This document shows, one piece after another, positions 50,774 through 59,879 of a stretch of 64,000 bases of DNA. Below the pieces are notes generated by a model. It saw only the letters and a program-made list of their open reading frames with translations, made no database searches and was not told the DNA's origin. This DNA comes from Nostoc carneum NIES-2107 (lineage in GTDB: Bacteria; Cyanobacteriota; Cyanobacteriia; Cyanobacteriales; Nostocaceae), in the NCBI GenBank assembly GCA_002368155.1, contig AP018182.1, positions 124,001 through 188,000 of the forward strand, given 5' to 3'. The translations under genes were made by a program, and so were the position numbers. How positions within the stretch are numbered: position 1 is the stretch's first letter; the number at the start of each line of letters is the position of its first letter.

Positions 50774-50797
50774 CTCTCCAGTCAACTGGAGAGTCAA
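50774..50797 (-). promoter_or_regulatory. MerR-type promoter/operator, class B, best copy
   Basis: CTCTCCAGT and ACTGGAGAG form a 9-bp perfect dyad (50774-50793). On the minus strand TTGACT (50797-50792), a 19-base spacer, then TTAGGA/TAGGAT. Confidence 0.75.
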
Positions 50798-50823
50798 GCA
50801 TAAAAAGTATCATTTCATCAAGC

Positions 50824-51762
50824 TCATGAGAAACTAACTTGAGTAGCAGCTATTTCTTTACCAGCATCTGCGGCTTGAACTGAAATTGTGCCGCGAAACA
50901 TATTCATGCCGCAACTGAAAGTATATTCGCCTGGTTTTTCGGGTATAAACTCAATTGAGGTCAATTCATTGAGCGGTAAATCAGCAGCAATACCAAAATC
51001 AGGAATTAACACTTTTGCAAGGCAATTGCTGGGATTTTTACGCAGAAAGTTGAGTTGTACTCTTTGCCCTGCTTTGACAACAACACGATTCGGTATGTAT
51101 CCTTTATCTACATTGATGGTAGCTTTCTGGATTCCTTGCTCTACAGTTGTTTCATGCTCATCAATTGAACTGAAAGATTTGGGCTGAGATTCTATAATCG
51201 TTTCATCTTTCTTTACAACTGTTGATTGAGTGTCTGATGCTTCGGCTTGAATTTCACCGCGAAACATATTCATACCACAGGTAAAGACATAAGTTCCAGC
51301 TTGTTTGGGTGTAAATTCCACAGTTGTGACTTGATTAAGCGGTAAATCTGCGGCAATGTGAAAGTCTGGAATCACTACTTGTTCTAAGCAGCTGCTAGGA
51401 TCTTTGCGTTCAAATTTAAGTCGTACTGGTATCCCAGCTTGCACCACAACTCTACTTGGATCGTATCCCCCATCAACGGTGACGCTTACTTCCTGAATAT
51501 TTCCGCCTGTTGCAACTGCTTTCTGAGACTTAGGTTTACTCAGCAAGAACCACCAAAGTTCTAAGCCAATTAGTCCCAATCCACCAAGGGTGACAGCCAC
51601 CTTACTCCCTAGTGGTTGCTCAATACGTTGAAATTGATTGGTTTGGACTGTTGCAGATGAGTGCGTTTCATGAGATTTTTGTGCTGCTGCTTCACCAGAG
51701 GCAATTCCTAATAAAATTCCTAAACTAGCTATACTGCCGATGAGTGCTATTTTGTTCAGCAT
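50824..51762 (-). CDS. Membrane-anchored protein with two cupredoxin domains
   Basis: 312 residues, ATG 51762. Signal-like N-terminus, a membrane helix at about residues 55-73, then two homologous cupredoxin domains (about 88-175 and 210-300). Each ends with CGMNMFRG, giving the Cys and Met ligands, and each has PDFxIAADLPLN before it. The tandem copies are very similar, so a recent internal duplication is likely. Probably binds or buffers copper at the periplasmic face. Last gene of the copZ-copA-like operon. Confidence 0.85.
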   Translation of the reverse strand: MLNKIALIGSIASLGILLGIASGEAAAQKSHETHSSATVQTNQFQRIEQPLGSKVAVTLGGLGLIGLELWWFLLSKPKSQKAVATGGNIQEVSVTVDGGYDPSRVVVQAGIPVRLKFERKDPSSCLEQVVIPDFHIAADLPLNQVTTVEFTPKQAGTYVFTCGMNMFRGEIQAEASDTQSTVVKKDETIIESQPKSFSSIDEHETTVEQGIQKATINVDKGYIPNRVVVKAGQRVQLNFLRKNPSNCLAKVLIPDFGIAADLPLNELTSIEFIPEKPGEYTFSCGMNMFRGTISVQAADAGKEIAATQVSFS

Positions 51763-51799
51763 TGAAAAACCTCCTACGTAAATGTGATTAATTTGCTAA

Positions 51800-51880
51800 C
51801 TAAACTAAAGTTCCTGAAATCACTCCCAGCAGAAATCCAAATCCTGCTAAAGCCCCGAAAAATATGGTTTGATTGAACAT
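51800..51880 (-). CDS. 26-residue membrane peptide between the cupredoxin and P-ATPase genes
   Basis: ATG 51880 is preceded by AGGAAATAATT. The peptide MFNQTIFFGALAGFGFLLGV plus ISGTLV is one amphipathic or membrane helix with a Gly-x3-Gly-like face. It starts 11 bases after the P-ATPase stop in the same direction. Placement and ribosome-binding site make it a believable small protein, perhaps a regulator or subunit of the copper pump. Confidence 0.6.
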   Translation of the reverse strand: MFNQTIFFGALAGFGFLLGVISGTLV

Positions 51881-51891
51881 AATTATTTCCT

Positions 51892-54153
51892 CTATGCGAG
51901 TGTTTTAGGTTGGAAGTTACGTAACCGCAGCGCATTAGTGACTACAGAAACCGAGCTAAAGGCCATTGCTGCACCGGCGATAATAGGGTTCAGTAACCAA
52001 CCAAAGATGGGGAAAAGAATCCCGGCGGCGATGAGAATACCCGCAACGTTGTAAATGAAAGCGAAGAATAGATTTTGGCGAATGTTGCGAATTGTGGCGC
52101 GGCTGAGTTGAATTGCTGTAACTATGCCTTGCAAATCACCAGAAATCAGGGTGATGTCACTAGCGGCGATCGCTACATCTGTACCAGTGCCAATTGCAAT
52201 TCCCACATCGGCTTGAGCTAAAGCTGGTGCATCATTGATACCATCACCAACCATCGCGACAATTTTGCCTTCTGCTTGTAATGCTTGTACTGTCGTGGCT
52301 TTTTGGTCGGGGCGGACTTCTGCTAAGACTCTTTTAATACCAACCTCACGGGCAATACTTTCTGCGGTGCGACGGTTATCACCTGTGAGCATCACAACTT
52401 CTAAACCGAGTTTTTGCAATGCTTTGACCGCTTGGGTGGAAGTGGGTTTAATGGCATCAGCAATCCCCATCACTCCTTTGATTTGGCCGTCAACTGCTAA
52501 CCACACGGCTGTTTTACCCAGGTATTCTAAGCGTTCTTTATCTTGTTGCAAAGCTTGAGTGTCAATACCCAATTCTTCCAGCCAGCGTTGTGTACCAATT
52601 TGCACAAGACGGTTAGAAACTATCCCTTGGACACCACTACCTGCCACGGCTTCAAAATCTCTAACATCTGCTAAGGTTACTTCCTGAGATTGGGCGTATC
52701 TGACAACTGCTTCTGCCAAGGGGTGTTCAGAATTGCGTTCTACCGAGGCGGCTAGTTGTATCAGCTTAATTTCGTTACCGTTGAGCGTACCGTTAACTGT
52801 GACAAAATCTGTAACTGTTGGTTTACCTTGGGTAATCGTGCCAGTTTTGTCTAACACAATTGTTTGAATTTGGTGTGCCAGTTCTAAGCTTTCGGCTCCC
52901 TTAATTAAGATGCCGTTTTCTGCACCTTTACCCGTACCAACCATCACAGAGGTTGGTGTAGCTAAACCCAAGGCACAAGGACAAGCGATGATTAACACCC
53001 CAACTGTGGTAATCAACGCCAGGGTGACATTACCCATGATGTTGTACCAAATGATAAAGGTGAGGATAGCGATCGCAATTACCGCTGGGACAAACCACCC
53101 AGTAACTTGGTCTGCTAATCTTTGAATGGGGGCTTTTGAACCTTGAGCCTGCTGCACTAATTGGACAATCTGTGCCAGTACAGTATCCTTACCTACTCTT
53201 GTTGCCCGGAATTTAAAGCTACCAGTTTTGTTAATAGTGGCTCCAATGACTTCATCTCCTGGTTGCTTTTTGGTCGGTACACTTTCGCCAGTCACCATTG
53301 CTTCATCAACGGTAGATGTCCCCTCAACCACTTCCCCATCAACAGGAACTTTCTCTCCAGGGCGAACCAGCACTACATCGCCAATCTGTACCTGTTCAAT
53401 CGGTACATCTACTTCTCGTCCATTACGAATCAACCGTGCTGTTTTCGCTTGCAAACCAACTAGCTTACGGATAGCTTCTGAAGTTTGCCCTTTGGCGCGG
53501 TTTTCTAGCCACCGTCCCAAAAGAATTAAAGCAATAATTACAACTGCTGCTTCGTAATATACATCCGGCTTTAATCCTTGAGCCACAAAGAAACTGGGGA
53601 AAGCTGTGGCAAATAAAGAATAGGTATATGCTGCTCCTGTGCCTAGAGCAACTAGGGTATCCATTGTGGCAGCGTGACGCTTTAAAGCTTTCCAGGCATT
53701 TTTAAAGAAATCGGCACCGCACCAAAATAGTGCTGGAGTTGTCAGCACCATCTGTACCCAAGAATTATGCAACCATGTCGGAATGAAAGGTAAATTCAAT
53801 CCGAGCATCATGGGTAACGACCCAATTACAAGCACAGCACCAATCGCTCCAGCAACAATCACTTTTCGCAGTAGATAACGTGATTCTCGTAAACGTGCCG
53901 TTTTCTCAGCATCATCTTCTCCTGCCATCAGGTTTTGTTCTTGGAGTGGATAGGCAGAGTAACCTGCCCCGTCCACTGCATCCTGGATGGTTTGTACATC
54001 AGTGGTTCTAGGGTCATACTCAACTGTTGCTTGTTCCGCTCCAAAGTTCACACTACATTCATTTACACCTGGGACAGAACTGATTGCTTCTTCGATACTT
54101 TTTGCACAAGAGGCGCAACTCATGCCGCGCAGTTTCAGTGTGGCTGTTTCCAT
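51892..54153 (-). CDS. copA: Copper-translocating P1B-type ATPase
   Basis: 753 residues, ATG 54153. An N-terminal HMA domain GMSCASC (Cys13, Cys16), eight predicted membrane helices, TGES in the actuator domain, CPC at 391-393 in helix 6, DKTGT with Asp435, SEHPLAEA, and [13 protein letters not shown] and the single MxCxxC point to Cu(I) export. Lies in one direction with the chaperone gene upstream and the 26-residue and cupredoxin genes downstream. No own MerR operator is seen in the 218-base gap to the chaperone, so it is likely read through from the class B promoter at 54604. Confidence 0.95.
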   Translation of the reverse strand: METATLKLRGMSCASCAKSIEEAISSVPGVNECSVNFGAEQATVEYDPRTTDVQTIQDAVDGAGYSAYPLQEQNLMAGEDDAEKTARLRESRYLLRKVIVAGAIGAVLVIGSLPMMLGLNLPFIPTWLHNSWVQMVLTTPALFWCGADFFKNAWKALKRHAATMDTLVALGTGAAYTYSLFATAFPSFFVAQGLKPDVYYEAAVVIIALILLGRWLENRAKGQTSEAIRKLVGLQAKTARLIRNGREVDVPIEQVQIGDVVLVRPGEKVPVDGEVVEGTSTVDEAMVTGESVPTKKQPGDEVIGATINKTGSFKFRATRVGKDTVLAQIVQLVQQAQGSKAPIQRLADQVTGWFVPAVIAIAILTFIIWYNIMGNVTLALITTVGVLIIACPCALGLATPTSVMVGTGKGAENGILIKGAESLELAHQIQTIVLDKTGTITQGKPTVTDFVTVNGTLNGNEIKLIQLAASVERNSEHPLAEAVVRYAQSQEVTLADVRDFEAVAGSGVQGIVSNRLVQIGTQRWLEELGIDTQALQQDKERLEYLGKTAVWLAVDGQIKGVMGIADAIKPTSTQAVKALQKLGLEVVMLTGDNRRTAESIAREVGIKRVLAEVRPDQKATTVQALQAEGKIVAMVGDGINDAPALAQADVGIAIGTGTDVAIAASDITLISGDLQGIVTAIQLSRATIRNIRQNLFFAFIYNVAGILIAAGILFPIFGWLLNPIIAGAAMAFSSVSVVTNALRLRNFQPKTLA

Positions 54154-54371
54154 TCTTCTTTTTCCTTAACACTCAGTTGTTTTGACAAGATAGGAAAGTT
54201 CAATTTGAACAGGGTGTAGGGGGTGGGGACGGCGCTCTTAAAGGTATTCTGACCCCTTCCAATGCAAGCGCCTTAAAAAGGCGGGGCGTATGTTTCCCAC
54301 CAAGAGTGTTGGGGCTGTATTTTCTCCACACCCAAACCTGCAACCCCACACCCTGCCCCAACAGGGCTTGG

Positions 54372-54566
54372 TCATGCGACCGAATAGCCAGCAGCTGTAA
54401 TTGCTTCTTTTACTGCTGCTTCGGTTGTCTGAGTTTCGACGCTGACTAGCTTTGTTTTCGGATCGGCCTCAACCTTAGCTGTGGGGTCAACTGCTTGGAT
54501 GGCTTTTGTAATCGTTTCTCCACAAGCAGAACAAGCCATGTTAGGAACTGTTAGTTGAAGTGTCAT
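54372..54566 (-). CDS. Copper chaperone with HMA domain (CopZ/Atx1-like)
   Basis: 64 residues from ATG 54566, which has AAAGGAG ahead; the longer frame from 54596 begins at the -10 element and is rejected. The single HMA domain has MACSACGETI as metal site and ends AAGYSVA. It hands Cu(I) to the P-ATPase. First gene of the copper operon, under a class B MerR promoter. The 218-base spacer on its downstream side holds a GCGCCTT / AAGGCG stem that may trim the message. Confidence 0.92.
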   Translation of the reverse strand: MTLQLTVPNMACSACGETITKAIQAVDPTAKVEADPKTKLVSVETQTTEAAVKEAITAAGYSVA

Positions 54567-54603
54567 CTTTACTCTCCTTTTATGAACTAATTCCATTGTG
54601 AAA

Positions 54604-54626
54604 TCTCCATTTCACTGGAGAGTCAA
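54604..54626 (-). promoter_or_regulatory. MerR-type promoter/operator, class B, for the copper operon
   Basis: Minus strand: TTGACT (54626-54621), spacer CTCCAGTGAAATGGAGATT of 19 bases with dyad TCTCCA / TGGAGA, then TCACAA as -10. Start of transcription near 54590. Confidence 0.7.
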
Positions 54627-55574
54627 GAGGGGGAAGAAAATTTTTTTTAGGCTCTGGTTAGAAACTTGGAATGGCTGAAACCATATAAAAATAAATCTCT
54701 AGGCTGTAGCCCTTATGGAGTAAAGATTTATTTTTTCTTAAAAAACTAAGATTAAGTTTCGCTGCTCATATTCGACTTCAGTAGTACAAGAGAAGTGTTT
54801 TATGCTGTCCGTAACTATAGATACTTACGTTAAGAATCAAGTTAAACTAATCCCGATCGCTGAGGTTTATAGCTAAATCAGACAAGAAAATTAGAATAAA
54901 CTAGGTGAGTAGTGTTAGGAGCAATCGCTCCACGTCTGGTAAACAATTTAGTGGTAGCTAGGTTAGGAACTTCTGTTTAGACGATCGCATTGTAGTAATT
55001 TCAATATATGTTCACATGAAGCAGTATTTATGCCTCCGCGCCCTTACATTAAAAAATTACTAATATGCTTACGTCTACCTAGTGGCATATTAAATATTTA
55101 TTACTAATTAAACAGAAAATTTCATCCTAATTTCATTTGGGTATGCATAACTAATTTTTTATTGAAATTGCAAAAATTTCATAATAATTTTATTGCTTCA
55201 TGAAAAGAAATATAGGGATATATAGCATGATTAAAAAATTTAAATGTTCAGGAAAGCATGATGAGGCATGGTATTCAACTGGTATTCATCCTTCAGCAGC
55301 AGAAGAATTTTTTACCTTATGCTGATTTTTGGAACTCTAAGTGTAAACTTCATCTTCCTAATGGCATGGTTATAATTTCTTTCTAAGGGCTGATAATCAT
55401 TTCATCTTAATTTCATCTTGATATGTATAAATATTTGATTATGTTTTAATCAATTTAATTTTTAATTAAATAAAGACAATATAGAATTAATAGCAAAAAT
55501 TTGTCATTGCCAAATTTTTGAAACTAGCTTTTGAAAAATTATCATCAGATAAAATAATTTAAATTTATCAAACA
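54627..55574. other. Gene-free region of about 950 bp
   Basis: AT-rich, between the copper operon and the deacetylase. It holds one marginal 32-residue ORF on the plus strand at 55227-55325 (MIKKFKCSGKHDEAWYSTGI and on) without a ribosome-binding site. Several ATTTCATCCTAATTTCAT-like words near 55120-55145 and 55400-55420 resemble direct repeats that also occur near 56980 and 58010. Nothing else supportable. Confidence 0.4.
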
Positions 55575-55730
55575 GAATTCAGGAGTCAGGAGCCAGAATT
55601 TTCCAATTGAATTCTGTGCGAGTGGCGGATGAATAATTGGCTTTAAGACCCCCGCTAAATCTTCAATTTAGCGGCCTACAATCAGTGGCGGGTTTGAATC
55701 CCCTACTGATTGATTCTGACTCCTGAATTC
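55575..55730. repeat. MITE-like dispersed repeat, about 156 bp
   Basis: GAATTCAGGAGTCAG at the left end and CTGACTCCTGAATTC at the right are perfect 15-bp inverted repeats. Inside is a second stem CCGCTAAAT / ATTTAGCGG. The outer sequence is the kind repeated many times in Nostoc-type genomes. Non-autonomous; no ORF. It overlaps the region just downstream of the deacetylase gene. Confidence 0.75.
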
Positions 55731-55750
55731 AGTTGGGGCTGAATTCTTCT

Positions 55751-56650
55751 TCAAGTACCTTTATCCCCTTTATGAAAGTGCGCTGTTGTTAAGGATGAAT
55801 TTTGTGCCTGAATTCCTAACAATTCTGGGATGGTTACAAACTTATAACCTTGCTGTTTAAGTGCAGTAATAATTTGCGGTAAAGCTTTAACTGTATGTGA
55901 GCGATCGCCACCACCATCATGCATCAATACTATACCACCAGGTTTAGCCTCCTTTAGCACATTATTGACGAGTCTAGATACTGAAGGCCGACGATAGTCT
56001 ATTGAGTCATCTGACCACATGAGAACAGAGTAATTATTCTTTTTAGCGTAATCAGCTACACCATTGTTGAGGATGCCGTAAGGAGGACGAAACAGAAAAG
56101 TTTTTACACCCATAGTTTGGTAAATAGCTGTTGCGGTGGACTCAATTTCACGCGCAGCAACAGACGGATTCATCTTTCGATACCAGTGATGCCAAGTATG
56201 GTTACCAATCGCATGTCCATCGGCTACCTCTAGTTTGGCAATCTGGGGAAAATAATGCACCATCTCTCCCACACAGAAGAACGTTGCTTTAATATTTTGT
56301 TCTTTTAAGATTTGTAATACCTGTTGGGTATATTTAGGTGCGGGACCATCATCAAAAGTTAGTGCGATGAGTTTATCTGGTTTACCCAGTTGTGCCTGTT
56401 GAATAATTTTTCCTTGAAACTCATTAGGAACTGTAAAAATGTGATTGTTTAGTTGTGCAGCACTGGCTTTATTGGATACCAAACCATGCTGAGTGCTGAC
56501 TGCGTTGGCACTGGGTTGTTCTGATTTTTTGCCTAATGCCTGATAATTTGAGCGTTCTAGAAACCAAAATCTTCCGAAACCAAAGTCGCATAGGACTACG
56601 ACTAGTGGGATGAATACTAGTCCTCCAATCAATAATTTAAGCTTTAGCAT
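55751..56650 (-). CDS. Polysaccharide (peptidoglycan-type) deacetylase, NodB domain
   Basis: 299 residues, ATG 56650. One N-terminal membrane or signal segment (about 3-22), a linker, then the NodB domain: LTFDDGP with Asp100 and Asp101, HTWHH (His151, His155) completing the metal site, RPPYG, WSDDSIDYR, and GGIVLMHDGGG. Removes acetyl groups from cell-wall or extracellular polysaccharide. Stand-alone between two repeat regions. Its link to the metal genes is unclear. Confidence 0.9.
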   Translation of the reverse strand: MLKLKLLIGGLVFIPLVVVLCDFGFGRFWFLERSNYQALGKKSEQPSANAVSTQHGLVSNKASAAQLNNHIFTVPNEFQGKIIQQAQLGKPDKLIALTFDDGPAPKYTQQVLQILKEQNIKATFFCVGEMVHYFPQIAKLEVADGHAIGNHTWHHWYRKMNPSVAAREIESTATAIYQTMGVKTFLFRPPYGILNNGVADYAKKNNYSVLMWSDDSIDYRRPSVSRLVNNVLKEAKPGGIVLMHDGGGDRSHTVKALPQIITALKQQGYKFVTIPELLGIQAQNSSLTTAHFHKGDKGT

Positions 56651-57093
56651 ATTAAATTTACTTATATTTACTACTAATGCAATTTAGTTTAAATAGATAT
56701 GTTACTTCTATAACATGATTATTTGCCATATTTTGAACTTTGGAGCTAGATAGGCAAACCGACACAATGTACTATACCTGTAGTGCAAAACTACAGCTTT
56801 TTAGTTCCTTATAGCTCCCGTCGCAGGCGGAACGCCTTCCCGTAGGGTATGCGAACTCCCTTACTCCTTAGGAGAACCCGAAGGGTATCCGGAGAGCTTC
56901 CCGTATCGCCCTTTGAGCATAGCTGCGCTTCCCGCTGAAAGCGTTCCGAAGCTTCTGCATAAGTCATACCTTAATTTCACCCTAATTTCATCCTTGGCTG
57001 TCAAACTATTTAGTAAGTACAACAGTTGCATTGCAAGCAACCAGTTACCTGGGTGATTTTATTACCTAAGCAAAAAATAAATCACCATTAGGG
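56651..57093. repeat. Intergenic region with GC-rich dispersed repeat
   Basis: From about 56815 to 56960 the sequence is a chain of short GC-rich palindromes (GCAGGCGGAACGCC, TCCTTAGGAGAACCCGAAGG, GAAAGCGTTCCGAAGC) like the repeats found widely in heterocyst-forming genomes. The flanks are AT-rich. No gene. Confidence 0.5.
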
Positions 57094-57124
57094 TTGACTC
57101 TCCAGCTAGGTAGAGATTTAAAAA
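57094..57124 (+). promoter_or_regulatory. MerR-type promoter/operator, class B, for the DUF305 gene
   Basis: TTGACT (57094-57099), 19-base spacer CTCCAGCTAGGTAGAGATT, then TAAAAA (57119-57124) as -10. Gives a leader of about 25 bases before ATG 57154. Confidence 0.7.
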
Positions 57125-57153
57125 TTAAATCAGGAAATATTTAGATAATCCCT

Positions 57154-57876
57154 ATGCAACTTTCTACTCTGAAAAACAACTTTTTGTCATTAACCTTAAT
57201 AGCGATCGCCTCTTTAAGCAGTAGCGTGTTGGCAGCCTGTTCTACAACCAATTCCCAAAACCAAGCATCAAACCCTACTACCACTGCTACTGATACTAGT
57301 GACAAGCAACCGATGAATCATGACGGTGGCATGATGAATCATGGTGCTGGCACGATGAACCACAATATGACAATGGATTTAGGTTCAGCCGATGATAATT
57401 ATGATTTGCGCTTTATTGATGCGATGATTCCGCACCATCAAGGGGCGGTAGAAATGGCAAAACAAGCACAGCAGAAATCAAAACGTTCTGAAATCAAAAA
57501 GCTAGCTTCGGAAATCATCTCTTCTCAAGATCAAGAAATAGCCCAGTTGAAACAATGGCGCACCGCTTGGTATCCCAAAGCAAGCAGTACCCCAGTGGCT
57601 TATGATGCGAAAACAGATAAAACAGTCCCCATGCCTCACGAGCAGATGCAAGGCATGATGATGAATATGGACTTAGGATCTGCTGATACTGAGTTTGACT
57701 TGCGGTTCATAAATGCAATGATTCCCCACCATGAAAGTGCTATCACAATGGCTAAAGATGCATTGAGTAAGTCTCAGCGTCCTGAGATCAAGAAATTGGC
57801 TCAAAGTATAATTGATTCGCAGCAAGCAGAGATTAACCAAATGAAACAGTGGCGCAAGTCTTGGTATAACCAGTAA
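57154..57876 (+). CDS. Lipoprotein with two DUF305 (ferritin-like) domains
   Basis: 240 residues, ATG 57154. Signal peptide with lipobox VLAAC (Cys28). The linker is Met/His-rich (MNHDGGMMNHGAGTMNHNM). Two DUF305 domains follow, each starting DLRFI(D/N)AMIPHH and ending QMKQWR-like, near residues 85-150 and 175-238. DUF305 proteins often accompany copper resistance genes. Probably a periplasmic copper sink; class B promoter supports copper induction. Confidence 0.88.
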   Translation: MQLSTLKNNFLSLTLIAIASLSSSVLAACSTTNSQNQASNPTTTATDTSDKQPMNHDGGMMNHGAGTMNHNMTMDLGSADDNYDLRFIDAMIPHHQGAVEMAKQAQQKSKRSEIKKLASEIISSQDQEIAQLKQWRTAWYPKASSTPVAYDAKTDKTVPMPHEQMQGMMMNMDLGSADTEFDLRFINAMIPHHESAITMAKDALSKSQRPEIKKLAQSIIDSQQAEINQMKQWRKSWYNQ

Positions 57877-58081
57877 GCAAAATTATCTGTGTCAAGCATA
57901 AAGTAAGAGTGCAATATCAATAAACATGAGTATTGTAAACATGAGTATTGTTTCACCTTTAAATTCCAGGTATGTGTAGGGTGATTTCAGGAATTGTTCA
58001 AGCTTGATTTCATCCTAATTTCATTTCTAAATGAAAGACTAGTAAAAAAGTGCATTTGGTGAAACTTAAAAGCACTTTTGA

Positions 58082-58168
58082 GCGATTGCAAGGGAGCGCA
58101 GTGCCGTAAAGCTCTGCGGGTATAGCTGCGCTTACCGCGTAGCGTCTCCGACAGGAGAAGGCAATCGC
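58082..58168. repeat. Hairpin-type dispersed repeat between DUF305 and RND genes
   Basis: GCGATTGC at the left and GCAATCGC at the right enclose a GC-rich core with smaller palindromes (GTAAAGCTCTGCGGGTATAG, GTCTCCGACAGGAGAAGG). Same class as the repeat near 56815-56960. It separates the DUF305 gene from the exporter genes and may weaken read-through. Confidence 0.6.
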
Positions 58169-58206
58169 AATTCCTTCCGTCCCATATCCAAGGACTTTTA
58201 ATAGCG

Positions 58207-59877
58207 ATGTCTAACTCTCTGCGTTCTCAAACACCTACAGCTATTGGTTGTGTTTCTGGCACATTACTGAGCCTGCTGTTATTAACAAGTCCTACAGTTG
58301 TTCTGGCTCATGGCGGACATGGAAATGAATTTCAAGGAGGAAGTGAAGCCACTTCAACTAATAATTCTATTCAAGTTGATGCCGACACAGCCAAACGGCT
58401 AGGGATTAAAGTCGAGCCAGTTCAACGTCAAAGGTTAGCCATTGGCATTAAAACTACTGGGCAAATCGAAACTCTTCCCAGCCAAAAAGTAGAAGTAACT
58501 ACTCCAATACAGGGGGCGAAAGTAGTTGAATTGTTGGTAGAACCTGGTGCATCAGTCAAAAAAGGTCAGCCTGTTGCTGTTGTTACCAGCCCAGATTTAG
58601 TGACATTGCGCGTAGAATCTCAGGATAAATTAGCACAAGGTCAAGCTGATTTAAAGCAGGCAGAAGCCGACTTGAGACTAGCTCAACAAAATTATCAAAG
58701 ATATCAACAAATAGCCGACTCGGAAATTGCCCAAGCACAAAGTCAAGTTGACTTTGCTCAAGAGAAGTACAACAAAGACAAGCAGTTAGCTGATGCAGGC
58801 GCTTTACCCCGTCGCAATGCCTTGGAATCTCAAACTCAGTTAGCGCAAGCGCAAGCCGAACTCACTAAAGCCAAAAGCCGCCGGGATGTTATCGGAGCCG
58901 AAAATCAACTCAAACGCGCTCAAGCATCAGTCGAGCTAGCAAAGTCAAATATTAATCGTAGTAATACTAATTATCAAACTCGACTTACTCAACTGGGAAA
59001 TCTTCCCAATGCTAAAGGACTAGTGACAGTGACCGCACCTATCTCCGGTAAGGTTGCTGATAGAGAAGTTACTATTGGCCAAACTTTTAATGATGCGGGT
59101 GGCAAATTAATGACGATTGTCAACGACAGTCGGCTTTTTGCTACAGCTAACATATATGAAAAAGATTTAAGCAAGGTAAGAACTGGCCAGAGAATTAGTT
59201 TAAAAGTTGCTAGTATGCCAGATCGTACATTCTCTGGGCGAATTTCTCGAATTGGTACAGCTGTAGAAGGAGAAACAAGAGTTGTACCAGTTCAAGCAGA
59301 AGTAAATAATTCAAGCGGACAACTCAAACCAGGAATGTTCGCGGAGCTAGAAGTCTTAACAGACCAAACGTCCTCTGCTACTTTAGCTATTCCTACCTCA
59401 GCAGTGGTTGAGGCGAATGGTAAAAAAGTTGTGTATCTGCAAAATGGTAATGCTTTCCAATCTGCTGAAGTTACATTAGGGCAAACCTCCACAGATATGG
59501 TTGAGGTTAAGAGTGGCTTATTCGAGGGGGATATGATTGTCACTCAGCGTGCACCGCAACTTTATGCACAATCATTGCGGGGTGATACTAAGACAACAGC
59601 AGACGAACATACACAAGCTCCATCCCAGACAACAGAGGTGAAAACATCTACCTTACCAGTACCGTTGTGGTTGCTAGTAGTGGGTGGAGGAGCTGCAATA
59701 GCTGTTGTAGCTTTCATGGCAGGTCGTCGCAGCAAGCCTCAACTGGTTGGAGTAACGTCAGAACTTGCCTACAACGTACCAGAAAATTCTGCCAATGATT
59801 CGATAAACCTAGATGATAACCATCGTGCGCCTGAAGATTCAAAGGTCATAATCATCACTAAAAATACTCAACAATAA
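58207..59877 (+). CDS. RND efflux periplasmic adaptor (CusB/CzcB type)
   Basis: 556 residues, ATG 58207. N-terminal signal/anchor (about 20-36), then a His-rich HGGHGNEF. The adaptor body has a lipoyl-like half (VKKGQPVAVVTSPDLVTLRV), a long coiled-coil hairpin (about 140-270, Gln/Ala-rich), the second lipoyl half (APISGKVADREVTIGQ), a beta-barrel and a membrane-proximal domain. Unusually, a C-terminal membrane helix (PVPLWLLVVGGGAAIAVVAF) and 45-residue tail follow. It links the RND pump to an outer-membrane channel, which is not encoded here. Confidence 0.9.
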   Translation: MSNSLRSQTPTAIGCVSGTLLSLLLLTSPTVVLAHGGHGNEFQGGSEATSTNNSIQVDADTAKRLGIKVEPVQRQRLAIGIKTTGQIETLPSQKVEVTTPIQGAKVVELLVEPGASVKKGQPVAVVTSPDLVTLRVESQDKLAQGQADLKQAEADLRLAQQNYQRYQQIADSEIAQAQSQVDFAQEKYNKDKQLADAGALPRRNALESQTQLAQAQAELTKAKSRRDVIGAENQLKRAQASVELAKSNINRSNTNYQTRLTQLGNLPNAKGLVTVTAPISGKVADREVTIGQTFNDAGGKLMTIVNDSRLFATANIYEKDLSKVRTGQRISLKVASMPDRTFSGRISRIGTAVEGETRVVPVQAEVNNSSGQLKPGMFAELEVLTDQTSSATLAIPTSAVVEANGKKVVYLQNGNAFQSAEVTLGQTSTDMVEVKSGLFEGDMIVTQRAPQLYAQSLRGDTKTTADEHTQAPSQTTEVKTSTLPVPLWLLVVGGGAAIAVVAFMAGRRSKPQLVGVTSELAYNVPENSANDSINLDDNHRAPEDSKVIIITKNTQQ

Positions 59878-59879
59878 AG

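Noticed and set aside
54567-54596. Longer N-terminus of the copper chaperone
   Set aside because: The upstream ATG overlaps the -10 element; the later ATG has a good ribosome-binding site.
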